This document shows, one piece after another, positions 9,379-18,665 of a DNA stretch of 64,000 bases (positions are counted from its first letter, which is position 1; every line of letters starts with the position of its first letter). The notes under the pieces are model-generated. The model did no database searches. It was not told where the DNA came from and saw only the letters and a program-made list of their open reading frames with translations. Source of the DNA: Aggregatibacter aphrophilus ATCC 33389 (lineage in GTDB: Bacteria > Pseudomonadota > Gammaproteobacteria > Enterobacterales > Pasteurellaceae); contig NZ_LR134327.1 in the NCBI RefSeq assembly GCF_900636915.1, forward strand, positions 1,550,001 to 1,614,000, read 5' to 3'. Made by a program: the position numbers and the translations under genes.

Positions 9379-10725
9379 ATGCAAACCGAATTAAAAGCCA
9401 CTACGCCACTCAACGAGTGGCTTTCTTATTTAGAAAACAGCCATTTTAAAGCCATTGATTTAGGGCTTGAGCGGGTTAAATCTGTGGCGCAGGAATTGGA
9501 TTTATTAACGCCTGCGCCTTATGTGATTACGGTCGGCGGCACTAACGGCAAAGGCACAACGTGTCGTTTGCTGGAAACTATTTTGCTTAATGCCGGTTAT
9601 CGTGTCGGCGTGTATTCTTCGCCACATTTGTTACGTTATAACGAACGTGTGCGCATTCAAAATCAAGAATTAGACGATGCGCAACACACGGCATCATTTG
9701 CCTATATTGAAGCGCATAAAAGTCAGTCTTTAACATATTTTGAATTCAGCACTTTATCTGCCTTGCACTTATTTAAGTGCGCAAAATTGGATGTGGTGAT
9801 TTTAGAAGTCGGGCTCGGCGGACGGTTAGATGCCACTAATATTGTCGATAATCATATGGCGGTTATTACCAGTATTGACATTGATCACACAGATTTCCTA
9901 GGTTCTACCCGTGAACAAATCGGTTTTGAGAAAGCCGGGATTTTTCGTGTCAATACGCCGGTGATTATTGGTGAACCGATGATTCCACAAGCTATGTTGG
10001 ATCGTGCCAAAGAGTTAGGTAGCCAACACTTTTGCCGTCATCTTGATTGGACGTTTAGTCAACAGGGACAAAGTTGGACGTGGCAAACTACACAATCGGA
10101 CGAAAAAGTGCGGTGGAATTTTTTAACGGATTTACCGCTTTGTCAGATTCCTTTAGCCAATGCCGCCACAGCACTCGCGGCTGTTCAAAAATTGCCATTT
10201 GAGATTTCCCTTGATGTGGTGAAAAAATCTTTAGCGGAGGTAGAACTAATCGGTCGCTTCCAAAGCCTTAAACCTGAATGTTTGGCGCATTTGGCACAAA
10301 AGCTTAATCGTCATGTGTCACAGTTACCACAGATGATTATTGATGTTGGACACAACCCGCATGCTGCGCGTTATTTAGCGGAAAAATTGACCGCACTTAA
10401 AGCCCAAAGCAACGGAAAATTCATTGCGGTTTGTGGTATGTTGAAAGACAAAGATGCCGAGGGCGTGCTTGAGCCCTTGTTGCCGTTAATTGATGAGTGG
10501 CGCTGCGTCACGCTTGGCGGTTATCGTGGACAGAGTGGAGAGCAATTGTTTGTGACGTTGCAACAAACTGTGCGTCCCCATCAGAAAGTCGTAAAAGGTA
10601 GCTATAGTAATTCCGTGGCGGAGGGCGTGAAAAGTGCGGTGGAAATTTCAAATGAAAATGACACCCTGTTGGTGTTCGGTTCGTTCCACACGGTGGGGGA
10701 GTTTTTGACGTATAGTCAGGCGTGA
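9379..10725 (+). CDS. folC: Bifunctional dihydrofolate synthase / folylpolyglutamate synthase
   Basis: A 448-residue Mur-ligase-family enzyme that adds glutamate to dihydropteroate and then extends the folate glutamate tail. The ATP-binding loop GGTNGKGTTCR lies near residue 53; EVGLGGRLDATN and SIDIDHTDFLG carry magnesium and folate contacts; DVGHNPHAA lies in the C-terminal domain. Length is slightly above E. coli FolC (422). Three uptake sequences lie inside the gene (about 10108, 10391, 10634), a high density. Ends the accD-folC unit at a strong hairpin. Confidence 0.95.
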   Translation: MQTELKATTPLNEWLSYLENSHFKAIDLGLERVKSVAQELDLLTPAPYVITVGGTNGKGTTCRLLETILLNAGYRVGVYSSPHLLRYNERVRIQNQELDDAQHTASFAYIEAHKSQSLTYFEFSTLSALHLFKCAKLDVVILEVGLGGRLDATNIVDNHMAVITSIDIDHTDFLGSTREQIGFEKAGIFRVNTPVIIGEPMIPQAMLDRAKELGSQHFCRHLDWTFSQQGQSWTWQTTQSDEKVRWNFLTDLPLCQIPLANAATALAAVQKLPFEISLDVVKKSLAEVELIGRFQSLKPECLAHLAQKLNRHVSQLPQMIIDVGHNPHAARYLAEKLTALKAQSNGKFIAVCGMLKDKDAEGVLEPLLPLIDEWRCVTLGGYRGQSGEQLFVTLQQTVRPHQKVVKGSYSNSVAEGVKSAVEISNENDTLLVFGSFHTVGEFLTYSQA

Positions 10726-10738
10726 GATGGAGATAAAT

Positions 10739-10776
10739 AAAAATAGCACCGTGATTTTTATTTCGGTGCTATTTTT
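10739..10776. terminator. Bidirectional terminator between folC and the histidine phosphatase
   Basis: ATAGCACCG (10743-10751) pairs with CGGTGCTAT (10764-10772), with A-rich sequence to the left and a T-run to the right, so both converging genes are served. Confidence 0.9.
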
Positions 10777-10786
10777 ATGACTCTTT

Positions 10787-11428
10787 CTAGTTTAAATGCC
10801 CCGCGTCATTTAACACATCAACGAAAAATTTGCCGTCAGAATCATTGGTTTGTTGATAGCGCACAATATTAATGGCGGTATTCAACAAGCTTTGGCTTTT
10901 GCCTTCGTCGCGATGTTCTTGCCAACTAATTCCATTGAAGAGCGATAACAGTAAACGCAAAGTATGACCATGTGAAATAATCAAAATATTACCTTGATCA
11001 TGTACTTTAATAATGTCCTCCATGGCTCTCATGGCACGGTCGGCAAGTTGTTCAAAGGTCTCTCCGCCATTACTTTGCGCCTTGTAATGCGCCGGAGCAT
11101 TCCGCAATTGTTTAAATTCTTCCAATTGACGTAAATTTTCAACAGGTAATCCTTCCCAAGTACCGAAATATTGTTCGTTAAGTCCTTGGTGTTGAAACAG
11201 GGGCACAGGACGTTGGCCCAGAATATGTTGTGCCGTATCAATGGTGCGTTGCAGACAGCTGGAATAGGCCGCGACAAAGGGCACATCTTTTAGCGCCACG
11301 CCGGTTAATTTTGCCCCTTTGACACCGTTTTCCGTTAAATCGGAATTACCCAATCCTTGTAATAGACCTTGTTCATTCCAAACGGTACGTCCGTGACGAA
11401 TTAAATAAAATGTTAAATTTTTGCTCAT
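10787..11428 (-). CDS. Histidine phosphatase family protein (phosphoglycerate mutase-like)
   Basis: A 213-residue enzyme of the branch-1 histidine phosphatase superfamily. The phosphohistidine motif LIRHGRTVWNE is at residues 8-18; the second catalytic His is in LIISHGHTLRLL near residue 152, and the YFGTWEG segment is typical. It resembles GpmB/CobC-type phosphatases rather than the larger dPGM, so the substrate is not fixed. AAGGTGA precedes the ATG. It lies downstream of cls on the same strand across 66 bases that hold an uptake sequence. Confidence 0.85.
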   Translation of the reverse strand: MSKNLTFYLIRHGRTVWNEQGLLQGLGNSDLTENGVKGAKLTGVALKDVPFVAAYSSCLQRTIDTAQHILGQRPVPLFQHQGLNEQYFGTWEGLPVENLRQLEEFKQLRNAPAHYKAQSNGGETFEQLADRAMRAMEDIIKVHDQGNILIISHGHTLRLLLSLFNGISWQEHRDEGKSQSLLNTAINIVRYQQTNDSDGKFFVDVLNDAGHLN

Positions 11429-11494
11429 AACTTCACCTTCCTAAATTAAATAAAACAAAAGAAAAAACGACCGCACTTTAACCGAAGATCTTCG

Positions 11495-12952
11495 TTACAA
11501 AAGCGGGCTAAATAAGAAAAAGAGTTTTTCGACGATACGTTGATAAACGGAGCGCGTGCTCCATGTAACATAATCGACTAATTCCGAGTTTTTAATATAA
11601 CTTTCATGTAATAAAGAAATTTCGTTCGCAAATGCCGGATCTTCCACCACCATGGTGACTTCAAAATTCAGCAAGAAACTACGCATATCCATGTTCACGG
11701 TGCCGACCAAGGCCAATCGGTTGTCGATCAACATACTTTTGGTATGCAGTAAGCCCTTGTTGAAATTATAAATCTTCACGCCGGCAGCAAGTAAATCATC
11801 GAAGAATGTACGACTTGCCCAATGCACCATGAGGGAGTCGTTTTCTTTCGGTAGAATGATGGAAACTTCCACGCCACGTAAAGCCGCAATACGTAAGGCT
11901 TCCGCAATATTGTGGCTTGGCACGAAATAAGGCGAGGTGATCACAATGCTTTTACGTGCCGAGAAAATAGCAATCGCCAATGATTGCGCCATTAAATCGT
12001 CGGGGAAACAGGGACCTGTGGCGAGAATTTGTACGGCATGAGAGTTATTTTGTTCCAACGGCAAAAGCGGGCAATCAGGCTCTTCCAGAGGAAGTTTAAC
12101 AGCTGTTTCAATTTCCCAATCCCATGCGTGTAAACCGTTTAATACTGCAGATACCGGGCCGTTAATACGCACCATAATGTCAATCCATTCGCCAACATTG
12201 CTATTTTTCTTGAAGAATTTCGGATCCACCATGTTCATGCTACCGGTGTAAGAAATTTGGTTATCGATCACAATAATCTTGCGATGTTGGCGTAAATCAA
12301 TGCGATTAAAGAACATACGGAATAAATTGACGTGCAAGGTTTCCGTCACCTCAATGCCATTATCGCGCATGGCTTGGCATTCGGTACTTTTTAAGAAAGG
12401 GCGACTACCTACAGAGTCCAACAAAATATGAATTGCCACGCCTCGTTGTTGGGCTTTGATTAATGCCTGTATAACATCTTTTACCAAGCCTTTGGCAGAC
12501 CAGATGTAAAACACCATATTGATAGATTTTTCTGCCTGATTGATGTCATGAATGATGCTTCGCATAATGCTTTCGGGCGTATCCAAAATATGCAATTCGT
12601 TGCCTAAAATGCAAGGTATGCCAAGGCGTTGTTTGGCAAGATCAAAAATTGGACGGTAGAGCAGGTTGGTTCGTGTATTCACCAAATTATCGCAATAAGA
12701 AAGCCGCGTGAACCAATCCATATATTTCGGCTTAAGCTGTTCAAACGCGATAGCGCGACGTTTCCCCAAATTGATTTCGCCAAAAATTAAATAGGCGATA
12801 ATGCCCACCACAGGAAACACATAAATAACCATCAACCAAGACAACATCGCAGGCACGGATTGTTTTCTGATAATTAAACGAATCGTAATGGCGATAGTCG
12901 GAATCCAGACGAAAATTGGAATAATGTAAGCAAGAATTTGTTCAAAAGTCAT
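11495..12952 (-). CDS. cls: Cardiolipin synthase
   Basis: A 485-residue membrane phospholipase-D-family enzyme that joins two phosphatidylglycerols into cardiolipin and glycerol. Two N-terminal transmembrane helices (residues about 3-25 and 33-55) precede two HKD motifs: HRKIIVIDNQISYTGSMN near residue 220 and HTKSMLIDNRLALVGTVNMD near residue 400. The length matches E. coli ClsA (486). Fifteen bases separate it from the upstream LysO-like gene, so they may be co-transcribed. Confidence 0.95.
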   Translation of the reverse strand: MTFEQILAYIIPIFVWIPTIAITIRLIIRKQSVPAMLSWLMVIYVFPVVGIIAYLIFGEINLGKRRAIAFEQLKPKYMDWFTRLSYCDNLVNTRTNLLYRPIFDLAKQRLGIPCILGNELHILDTPESIMRSIIHDINQAEKSINMVFYIWSAKGLVKDVIQALIKAQQRGVAIHILLDSVGSRPFLKSTECQAMRDNGIEVTETLHVNLFRMFFNRIDLRQHRKIIVIDNQISYTGSMNMVDPKFFKKNSNVGEWIDIMVRINGPVSAVLNGLHAWDWEIETAVKLPLEEPDCPLLPLEQNNSHAVQILATGPCFPDDLMAQSLAIAIFSARKSIVITSPYFVPSHNIAEALRIAALRGVEVSIILPKENDSLMVHWASRTFFDDLLAAGVKIYNFNKGLLHTKSMLIDNRLALVGTVNMDMRSFLLNFEVTMVVEDPAFANEISLLHESYIKNSELVDYVTWSTRSVYQRIVEKLFFLFSPLL

Positions 12953-12967
12953 GAAATTACTAAAACC

Positions 12968-13876
12968 CTATAAAGGAACCGAGGTAAAAAAGACCAATAA
13001 AATAGGTGGTGCAATATTGGTAATAAAGCCAAAACTAAACGCCAACGGTAAGACTTCCACGCCACCGGCTTTTTGAATGATTGGCAAAGTACAATCAATG
13101 GCTGTGGCACCTGTGTAGCCTATTGCGGTGGAGCGGTAATGTTGCATAAATAACGGCACAATAAATAAACTAATCAATTCACGGGATAAATCATTAAAAA
13201 ACGCAATGCTACCCCAAATCGGCCCCCATGCGTTGTTTAAGGTGACACTGGAAAGCGAATACCAGCCTAACCCTGAAGAAACCGCGAGCCCTTGCACGAT
13301 GGGGACATTGAGCACTTGCGCACCGATAATGCCACCAAGTAGCGACGTTAAAACAAAAATGGCACCGGTTATCATGCCGCGTTGATTAAAAAACACGGAA
13401 CGAATAGAAATACCGTTATTGCGTAATTGTATGCCGACGCAAAAAATCAACACGACTAACACATAAGTGCTGGAACCAAACGGCAGGCTCACCCAACCTT
13501 TGCCCCATAACCCGATAAAAAAGCCAACAATCACCACCAGACATAATTTCAACGAATCCAACACAGTTCGCCAACGGGAGGGCATTTTTTCCGTTGTTTT
13601 AGTTAAAGGCAGAGGGGAAAGTTTGTCATAGATAAATAAACCGAGAAAGGTTAGTCCTTGAATGAAAACAATAAATGTCAGGGCATAAACACCGATTTGC
13701 GGCAATTGCTGTGCCAAATTATCTAATTGCCCAAGGGACATGCCCATAATGAACAAGATCATATACAACAGTAGCATGGTGATTTTGCCAAATTGTTGTA
13801 ATATTTTTGTATTTTTGATTTTAAAGGCGTAACCGACAAGCATCGGCACCAAGATAATGAGCAAACTTTCCAACAT
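12968..13876 (-). CDS. lysO: Lysine exporter LysO family protein (DUF340, YbjE-like)
   Basis: A 302-residue integral membrane protein with about eight predicted hydrophobic segments, the size of E. coli LysO (299). The block SSGLGWYSLSSVTLNNAWG near residue 200 and FFNDLSRELISLFIVPLF follow the conserved acidic/amide residues of this family. In E. coli LysO exports L-lysine and toxic analogues. It lies just upstream of cls on the minus strand. No lysine riboswitch-like structure was recognised in the short region before the start. Confidence 0.85.
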   Translation of the reverse strand: MLESLLIILVPMLVGYAFKIKNTKILQQFGKITMLLLYMILFIMGMSLGQLDNLAQQLPQIGVYALTFIVFIQGLTFLGLFIYDKLSPLPLTKTTEKMPSRWRTVLDSLKLCLVVIVGFFIGLWGKGWVSLPFGSSTYVLVVLIFCVGIQLRNNGISIRSVFFNQRGMITGAIFVLTSLLGGIIGAQVLNVPIVQGLAVSSGLGWYSLSSVTLNNAWGPIWGSIAFFNDLSRELISLFIVPLFMQHYRSTAIGYTGATAIDCTLPIIQKAGGVEVLPLAFSFGFITNIAPPILLVFFTSVPL

Positions 13877-14009
13877 AATTTACGACAGCATGAAACGAGT
13901 ATAGTGCGGAAAGTATAGCACTTTTCTGTTTTCTCACCTAATTGCAGGCAGTTTCTGCCGTTGCTTTCATGGTATAATTCAGCGCATCATTTCTTGAGGT
14001 TTTTCTGTC

Positions 14010-14726
14010 ATGACATTTCAAATTGTATTCCAACATCCTGATTTTATTGTAATAAATAAACCTAACGGAATAAGCGTACATAAAGATGATGCCGATGTGG
14101 GGTTAACTCGGCTTGTGGCACAGCAATTGGGCGTGCCGCAGGTTTGGTTGGTTCATCGTTTGGACAAAGTGACGTCCGGCTTGTTGATATTGGCACTAAA
14201 TGAAAAGGCGGCTGTGACGTTGTCGCGTAAATTTGCCGAACATCAGATTCAGAAAACCTATTTAGCGCTATCCACCCAAAAACCGAAGAAAAAGCAGGGC
14301 AGAATCAGCGGTGATATGCAAAAAGCCCGTCGTGGTGCGTGGAAATTGTGTCAAAGCAAAGAAAATCCCGCCATTACCGATTTTGTGTCGCACAGCTTGG
14401 CACCGAATTTGCGTTTATTCATTCTGTATCCCAAAACCGGTAAAACCCATCAGATTCGCGTTGCCATGAAAAGTTTGGGGAGTCCGATTTTAGGTGATGA
14501 ATTATATGGCGGAGAGATGGCGGACCGCACCTATTTGCACGCCTATAAATTATCATTTGACTATTTCGGGGAGGCGGTTCAAATTAGCTCCAGCCCCGAA
14601 TTTCAAGAGAGACAAAAGTGCGGTGAGTTTTTTCAACGTTTTTGGGCAACTATCGAAACCGTTGTTCATACCAATAAGGAAAAAACGGTTGAAAATCTGC
14701 CCGCACTTTTAAGCCATCATCGCTAG
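14010..14726 (+). CDS. RluA-family RNA pseudouridine synthase (TIGR01621-like)
   Basis: A 238-residue enzyme that isomerises uridine to pseudouridine in RNA. The catalytic motif HRLDKVTSGLL lies near residues 49-59 with the essential Asp, and the later KTGKTHQIRVAMKSLG block is characteristic of RluA-type enzymes. It lacks an S4 domain and is shorter than RluC/RluD, fitting the small TIGR01621 group common in Pasteurellaceae. The target RNA is unknown. An uptake sequence lies inside the 3' part. A DMT transporter starts 9 bases downstream. Confidence 0.85.
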   Translation: MTFQIVFQHPDFIVINKPNGISVHKDDADVGLTRLVAQQLGVPQVWLVHRLDKVTSGLLILALNEKAAVTLSRKFAEHQIQKTYLALSTQKPKKKQGRISGDMQKARRGAWKLCQSKENPAITDFVSHSLAPNLRLFILYPKTGKTHQIRVAMKSLGSPILGDELYGGEMADRTYLHAYKLSFDYFGEAVQISSSPEFQERQKCGEFFQRFWATIETVVHTNKEKTVENLPALLSHHR

Positions 14727-14735
14727 GACGTCTTC

Positions 14736-15599
14736 ATGTCGAAAAAACTCACTGCCACTTCATATCAAAAAGCCATTATTTGTATGGTGTTGGCTTATAT
14801 CAGTATCGCTTTAATGGGCGTGTTTGTAAAATATGCTTCCGATGAATTGCCATCCAGCGAAATTTTATTTTCCCGCTTTTTGATCGGCTTTATTTTTTTA
14901 TTGCCGTTTATGATTCGTGACGGTGATTTTAAGGTCGAGCTCAGCCAATGGCCGTTTCTTGTTATGCGTAACCTGGCGGGGATTACCAGTATGTTGCTGA
15001 CGTTTTACGCCATCAAATACTTACCGATTTCTATCGCCGTGTTATTGATGAATACCTCGGCGCTATTCGTCCCTTTATTGTTGTTTGTGTTACGAACAAG
15101 AACCCCGCTAAAAGTACTGGCGTGCAGTTTCCTTGGCTTTGCGGGCGTCTCCATTATCATGCTGACGGATTCTTCCAAGCATTTTGAACTACAACACATC
15201 GGTTATGCCTTAGGCGCGGCATTTCTCGCTGCCATGGCATTTATCAGTCTGCAAGAGCTCAACAAGCACAATTCGCCGAAAAATATCGTGTTTTACTTCC
15301 ATTTATTGGGTTCCCTTTTGTTACCGCTATTTTTCGCCACACAATGGACAATCCCTTCCACACAGGGTTTTGTGCTTTTATTATTGGTAGGCGGTTTCGG
15401 CCTCGTATTCCAATTATTGCTGACCCGAGCTTTCAAATATGCCCCGGCCAATGTCATCACACCATTTGCTTTCACCGGCGTGATTTTCTCCAGCATTTGC
15501 GACTGGTTGTTTTGGCACAACGTGCCGACGCTTAATTTCTGGATCGGTTCATTGGTCATTATTGTTTCCGTTAGCCTATTGGCAAAAATACCCAGATAA
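14736..15599 (+). CDS. EamA/DMT family transporter
   Basis: A 287-residue inner-membrane protein with ten hydrophobic segments arranged as two EamA repeats (about residues 12-145 and 158-286). Signatures include the opening MVLAYISIALMGVFVKYAS and SSEILFSRFLIGF. The substrate cannot be inferred; family members export metabolites or amino acids. It follows the pseudouridine synthase by 9 bases with AGGAC before the ATG, suggesting co-transcription. A second, unrelated-looking EamA-type protein occurs at 52681. Confidence 0.85.
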   Translation: MSKKLTATSYQKAIICMVLAYISIALMGVFVKYASDELPSSEILFSRFLIGFIFLLPFMIRDGDFKVELSQWPFLVMRNLAGITSMLLTFYAIKYLPISIAVLLMNTSALFVPLLLFVLRTRTPLKVLACSFLGFAGVSIIMLTDSSKHFELQHIGYALGAAFLAAMAFISLQELNKHNSPKNIVFYFHLLGSLLLPLFFATQWTIPSTQGFVLLLLVGGFGLVFQLLLTRAFKYAPANVITPFAFTGVIFSSICDWLFWHNVPTLNFWIGSLVIIVSVSLLAKIPR

Positions 15600-15692
15600 A
15601 GCAGGGCTAAATAATTCCCCAAAATGCGTGTTGTTCCGTTACAATAGCGCGCATTTCAATTTTTATTCCACTGTTAAATAATGAGGAAACAC

Positions 15693-16016
15693 ATGGACTA
15701 TCCAATTTGCCCATCTTGCAAAGGCGAAAATACTTATCACGATTCAATCCAATTTGTCTGCCCGGACTGCGGCCACGAATGGACCGGCAATGAAGCCGAG
15801 GAGCATGATGACGATCAACTCATCGTCAAAGACAGTAACGGCAATCTCCTCGCCGACGGCGACGACGTGCTGCTCATCAAAGATCTCAAACTCAAAGGCT
15901 CTTCTGAAGTATTAAAGAAAGGCACTAAATTTAAAGGCATCCGCCTCGCCCGTGGCGATCACAACGTCGATTGTGGCAAAATTATGCTGAAATCGGAGTT
16001 TTTGAAGAAGGCGTAA
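15693..16016 (+). CDS. yjdM: YjdM (PhnA) family zinc-ribbon protein
   Basis: A 107-residue protein with an N-terminal zinc ribbon, CPSC at residues 5-8 and CPDC near residues 23-26, followed by the conserved block [24 protein letters not shown]. The ATG at 15693 follows GAGGA by five bases and gives MDYPICPSC, so it is preferred over the ATG at 15681. The old name PhnA (alkylphosphonate uptake) rests on genetic context in E. coli; its real function is not known. It is a single gene with its own terminator. Confidence 0.93.
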   Translation: MDYPICPSCKGENTYHDSIQFVCPDCGHEWTGNEAEEHDDDQLIVKDSNGNLLADGDDVLLIKDLKLKGSSEVLKKGTKFKGIRLARGDHNVDCGKIMLKSEFLKKA

Positions 16017-16028
16017 AAATAACATAAA

Positions 16029-16059
16029 GTCACCTGTCGTAAGCAGGTGGCTTTTGTTT
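16029..16059 (+). terminator. Rho-independent terminator after yjdM
   Basis: GTCACCTG (16029-16036) pairs with CAGGTGGC (16044-16051), followed by TTTTGTTT. Confidence 0.88.
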
Positions 16060-16121
16060 AAGAAAAATAGTTAAAAAAACGACCGCACTTTATTATTTGT
16101 TCTTTTTATGGAACCAAAATC

Positions 16122-16846
16122 ATGAAATATGCTTTTATTGATTATGAGAATATTCATTCTCTCGATAATCTGAATTTACATCTTTATGAACGGATTTTCC
16201 TCTTTTTAGGTGCTAATCAGCCAACTATTCAACTTTCCGAAAAGTTTAATGACGAATTAAATTTCACATTAATCACAATAAAAAATATCGCTAAAAATAA
16301 TCTTGATTTTCATATTGCTTATTATTTAGGCAAGATGGATATGCAAACGGATAAAAATATTGAGTTTTGTGTCATTTCAAAAGATAACGGCTATTCGGGA
16401 ATCTGTGAGTTTATTCAGAATCAACGTAACCCGAGAAAATGTATTTTGCTAAAGCCAAGTCTTCCTGATGTGGAAGAAGAGCCGATGAAATTAATTGAGG
16501 ATAAATCATCAAAAACAGCTCAATATTAATATTGAGCAATACCTTGAAGAGTTTCAAGCTTATATTTCAAAAGCGAAAGTAGAACATAAGAAAAAAAGAT
16601 AAGTTATGCAACAGCATTCGTTCCCAAACAGGGATTAAAAGTTTAGATGAAAAGTTAAGTAAGAAGCATTTATTACAACGTGAACAAAAGCATAGACCCG
16701 CATCACTTAAAAGCCTTAAAAATGACATTGCATCAAAATGTAGTATAAAAAATGATGTAACTAAAGTGAATGATGTTATTCAATATTTAGTCAGTAATAA
16801 AATTATTAAAAACTCATCAGAATTAAAAATAGATTATTTAAAGTAA
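16122..16846 (+). pseudogene. PIN-like domain protein, broken by two frameshifts
   Basis: The first 135 codons (16122-16529) encode a PIN-like nuclease domain: it starts MKYAFIDYENIHSL with an acidic metal-site residue, has LDFHIAYYLGKMD near residue 70 and FCVISKDNGYSG near 87. This resembles the PIN_7 group. The frame then stops, but reading continues one base on from about 16515 to a stop at about 16611, and again one base on to TAA at 16844. The joined product would be about 240 residues with a helical basic C-terminal part (RPASLKSLKNDIASKC). Each shift is placed at a run of A (16511-16515, and the A7 run at 16591-16597), and removing one A from each restores one frame. It could be a real pseudogene, slippage-controlled, or sequencing error. 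Confidence 0.75.
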
Positions 16847-16855
16847 ACATCTGAT

Positions 16856-16886
16856 AAAGTGCGGTTAAAATCCACCGCACTTTTTT
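16856..16886. terminator. Uptake-sequence pair forming a hairpin terminator
   Basis: AAAGTGCGGT (16856-16865) and ACCGCACTTT (16874-16883) are perfectly complementary around an 8-base loop and are followed by T. It ends the PIN-like region and insulates the tannase gene. Confidence 0.8.
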
Positions 16887-16958
16887 ATTTTCTTCCGCCG
16901 AACTCATTTACAATGCGTCTATCTAATCATCAATATATCTTTGATACAGGAGAATTTT

Positions 16959-18500
16959 ATGCAAGCAAAAACATGGTTGGCTTCGTTGGTAGGGTTGGCT
17001 GTTTCCGGTATGGCTATGGCGAACCCACCGCAGGGGAATGATCTGTTGGCGGATGCGCCGTATTTCAATAAAACGGACAGTGGCTATGATTTAAAATTCT
17101 CATCGAAAACTTACCGCACTTTAGAGGCGCAAGTGAATGGCGAGACAGTGAAATTCCGTGCGTTTTAAAAGATTGTGTATGTGCAAAACCCGGTTGAGCC
17201 GGATTATCAGACACTGAACATTTATGTGCCGGAAGCCTATTTTAATAATGGCAAAATCAATGGCTTTAATGCCAAGAGCGCGCCGATTTTTCTGCCGAAT
17301 TCGGTGGGCGGTTATATGCCGGCAAAAGCGGAAACCTATGATGCAAAAGGCTTCGGCAGTGGTGACAAACCGAACGCAATTTTGACCGCACTTTCCAAAG
17401 GCTATGTGGTGGCAAGTGTGGGCGCGCGTGGGCGGACGTTGGAGAAAGACGGCAAATATACCGGCAAGGCACCGGCAGTGATTATTGATTTGAAATCGGC
17501 GGTGCGCTATTTACATTTTAACGATGAAGCAATGCCGGGTGATGCCAATAAGATCATTTCTAACGGCACCAGCGCAGGTGGAGCATTGTCCGCTTTGTTA
17601 GGTGCAAGCGGTGACAGCATGGATTATGTTGAGTATTTAAAAGAAGTCGGTGCGGCAGAGGCGAGTGATGTTATTTTTGCGGTGTCCGTCTATTGCCCGA
17701 TTACCAATTTGGAACACGCCGACAGCGCTTATGAGTGGGAATTTAACGGCTTGAACGATTATCGCCGAATGGACATGAGCCGTTTGAATGCACAAAGTTT
17801 TAATGACCGTTCGCAAGCTGCGGCAAAAGCCATGATTGAGGGCACGTTGACAGCAGCGGAGATTCAGGTGTCCGATCAACTAAAAGCCGAGTTCCCATCT
17901 TATTTAAATAGTCTGAAATTAGAAGATGAGAAAGGTAATGCCTTGACGTTAGATGCGCAAGGTAACGGTTCTTTTAAAGATTATGTGAAAAATGTCATTG
18001 TGCGCGCGGCAGATAAAGCCCGTAAAAGTGGCGTGACCTTTGAAGATAAACCTTGGGTGAAACTGAGCAAGGAAAGCGTCAGCGACATTGATTGGGAGGG
18101 CTATATTCACTCAGAAAAACGCATGAAATCGCCACCGGCCTTTGATGCGCTGAATTTGAGTTCCGGTGAAAATAACTTATTCGGTACGGAACGCGTGAAT
18201 AATCAGCATTTTACAGACTATTCCATGCAACATAGTAGCGAGAAAGGGAAAATGGCAGATAAGCACGTCATTCAGTTAATGAACGCGATGAATTATGTGG
18301 ATCACGGCAAAACCGCATATTGGCGCATTCGTGCAGGTACTTCTGATCGTGATACCTCGCACGCCATCAGTGCGATACTTGCGATAAAACTGCGTATGGC
18401 AGGCAAACAGGTGGATTATGAAACTCCGTGGGGCGTGCCGCATTCGGGGGATTATGATCTGGACGAGCTGTTCCAATGGATGGATAGTATCAGCAAATAA
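16959..18500 (+). pseudogene. Subtype-B tannase (tannin acyl hydrolase), interrupted by an in-frame stop
   Basis: Start ATG at 16959 follows CAGGAGA. A signal peptide (LASLVGLAVSGMAMA) is followed by a frame that hits TAA at 17166-17168 (codon 70) and continues without shift to 18500, giving a 513-codon gene. The rest closely follows the Lactobacillus plantarum tannase pattern: NSVGGYMP, GYVVASVGARGRT, NGTSAGGALSALLGASG, VYCPITNLEHADSAYEWEFNG, and WRIRAGTSDRDTS. The catalytic Ser205 (17571), Asp463/Asp465 (18345, 18351) and His495 (18441) are intact, so apart from one codon the enzyme looks functional. Tannases cleave gallate esters. A single substitution such as GAA to TAA would explain the break; TAA read-through or a sequencing error remain possible. 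Confidence 0.82.
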
Positions 18501-18514
18501 TTGGTAATAGCCAT

Positions 18515-18578
18515 AAAAGTGCGGTTAGTTTTGGTGACGTTTTATCTGAAAAACAGTCTGAAAACCGACCGCACTTTT
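18515..18578. repeat. Inverted pair of uptake sequences
   Basis: AAAAGTGCGGT at 18515-18525 and its reverse complement ending at 18578; the arms extend with two mismatches to 18 bases. Lies between the converging tannase and efflux genes. Confidence 0.75.
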
Positions 18579-18583
18579 CTCTC

Positions 18584-18620
18584 AAAAAAAACGGTGCTTT
18601 ATTATTAAGCACCGTTTTTA
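18584..18620. terminator. Bidirectional terminator between tannase and efflux genes
   Basis: ACGGTGCTT (18591-18599) pairs with AAGCACCGT (18607-18615); A-run before, T-run after. Confidence 0.88.
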
Positions 18621-18665
18621 TGTTTATTCCCACCACAAAGTGCGGTGGATTTTTATGATGTTTTA

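Noticed and set aside
8800..9384. 194-codon minus-strand ORF opposite accD
   Set aside because: Antisense shadow of accD, which has zinc-ribbon and catalytic motifs in its own frame.
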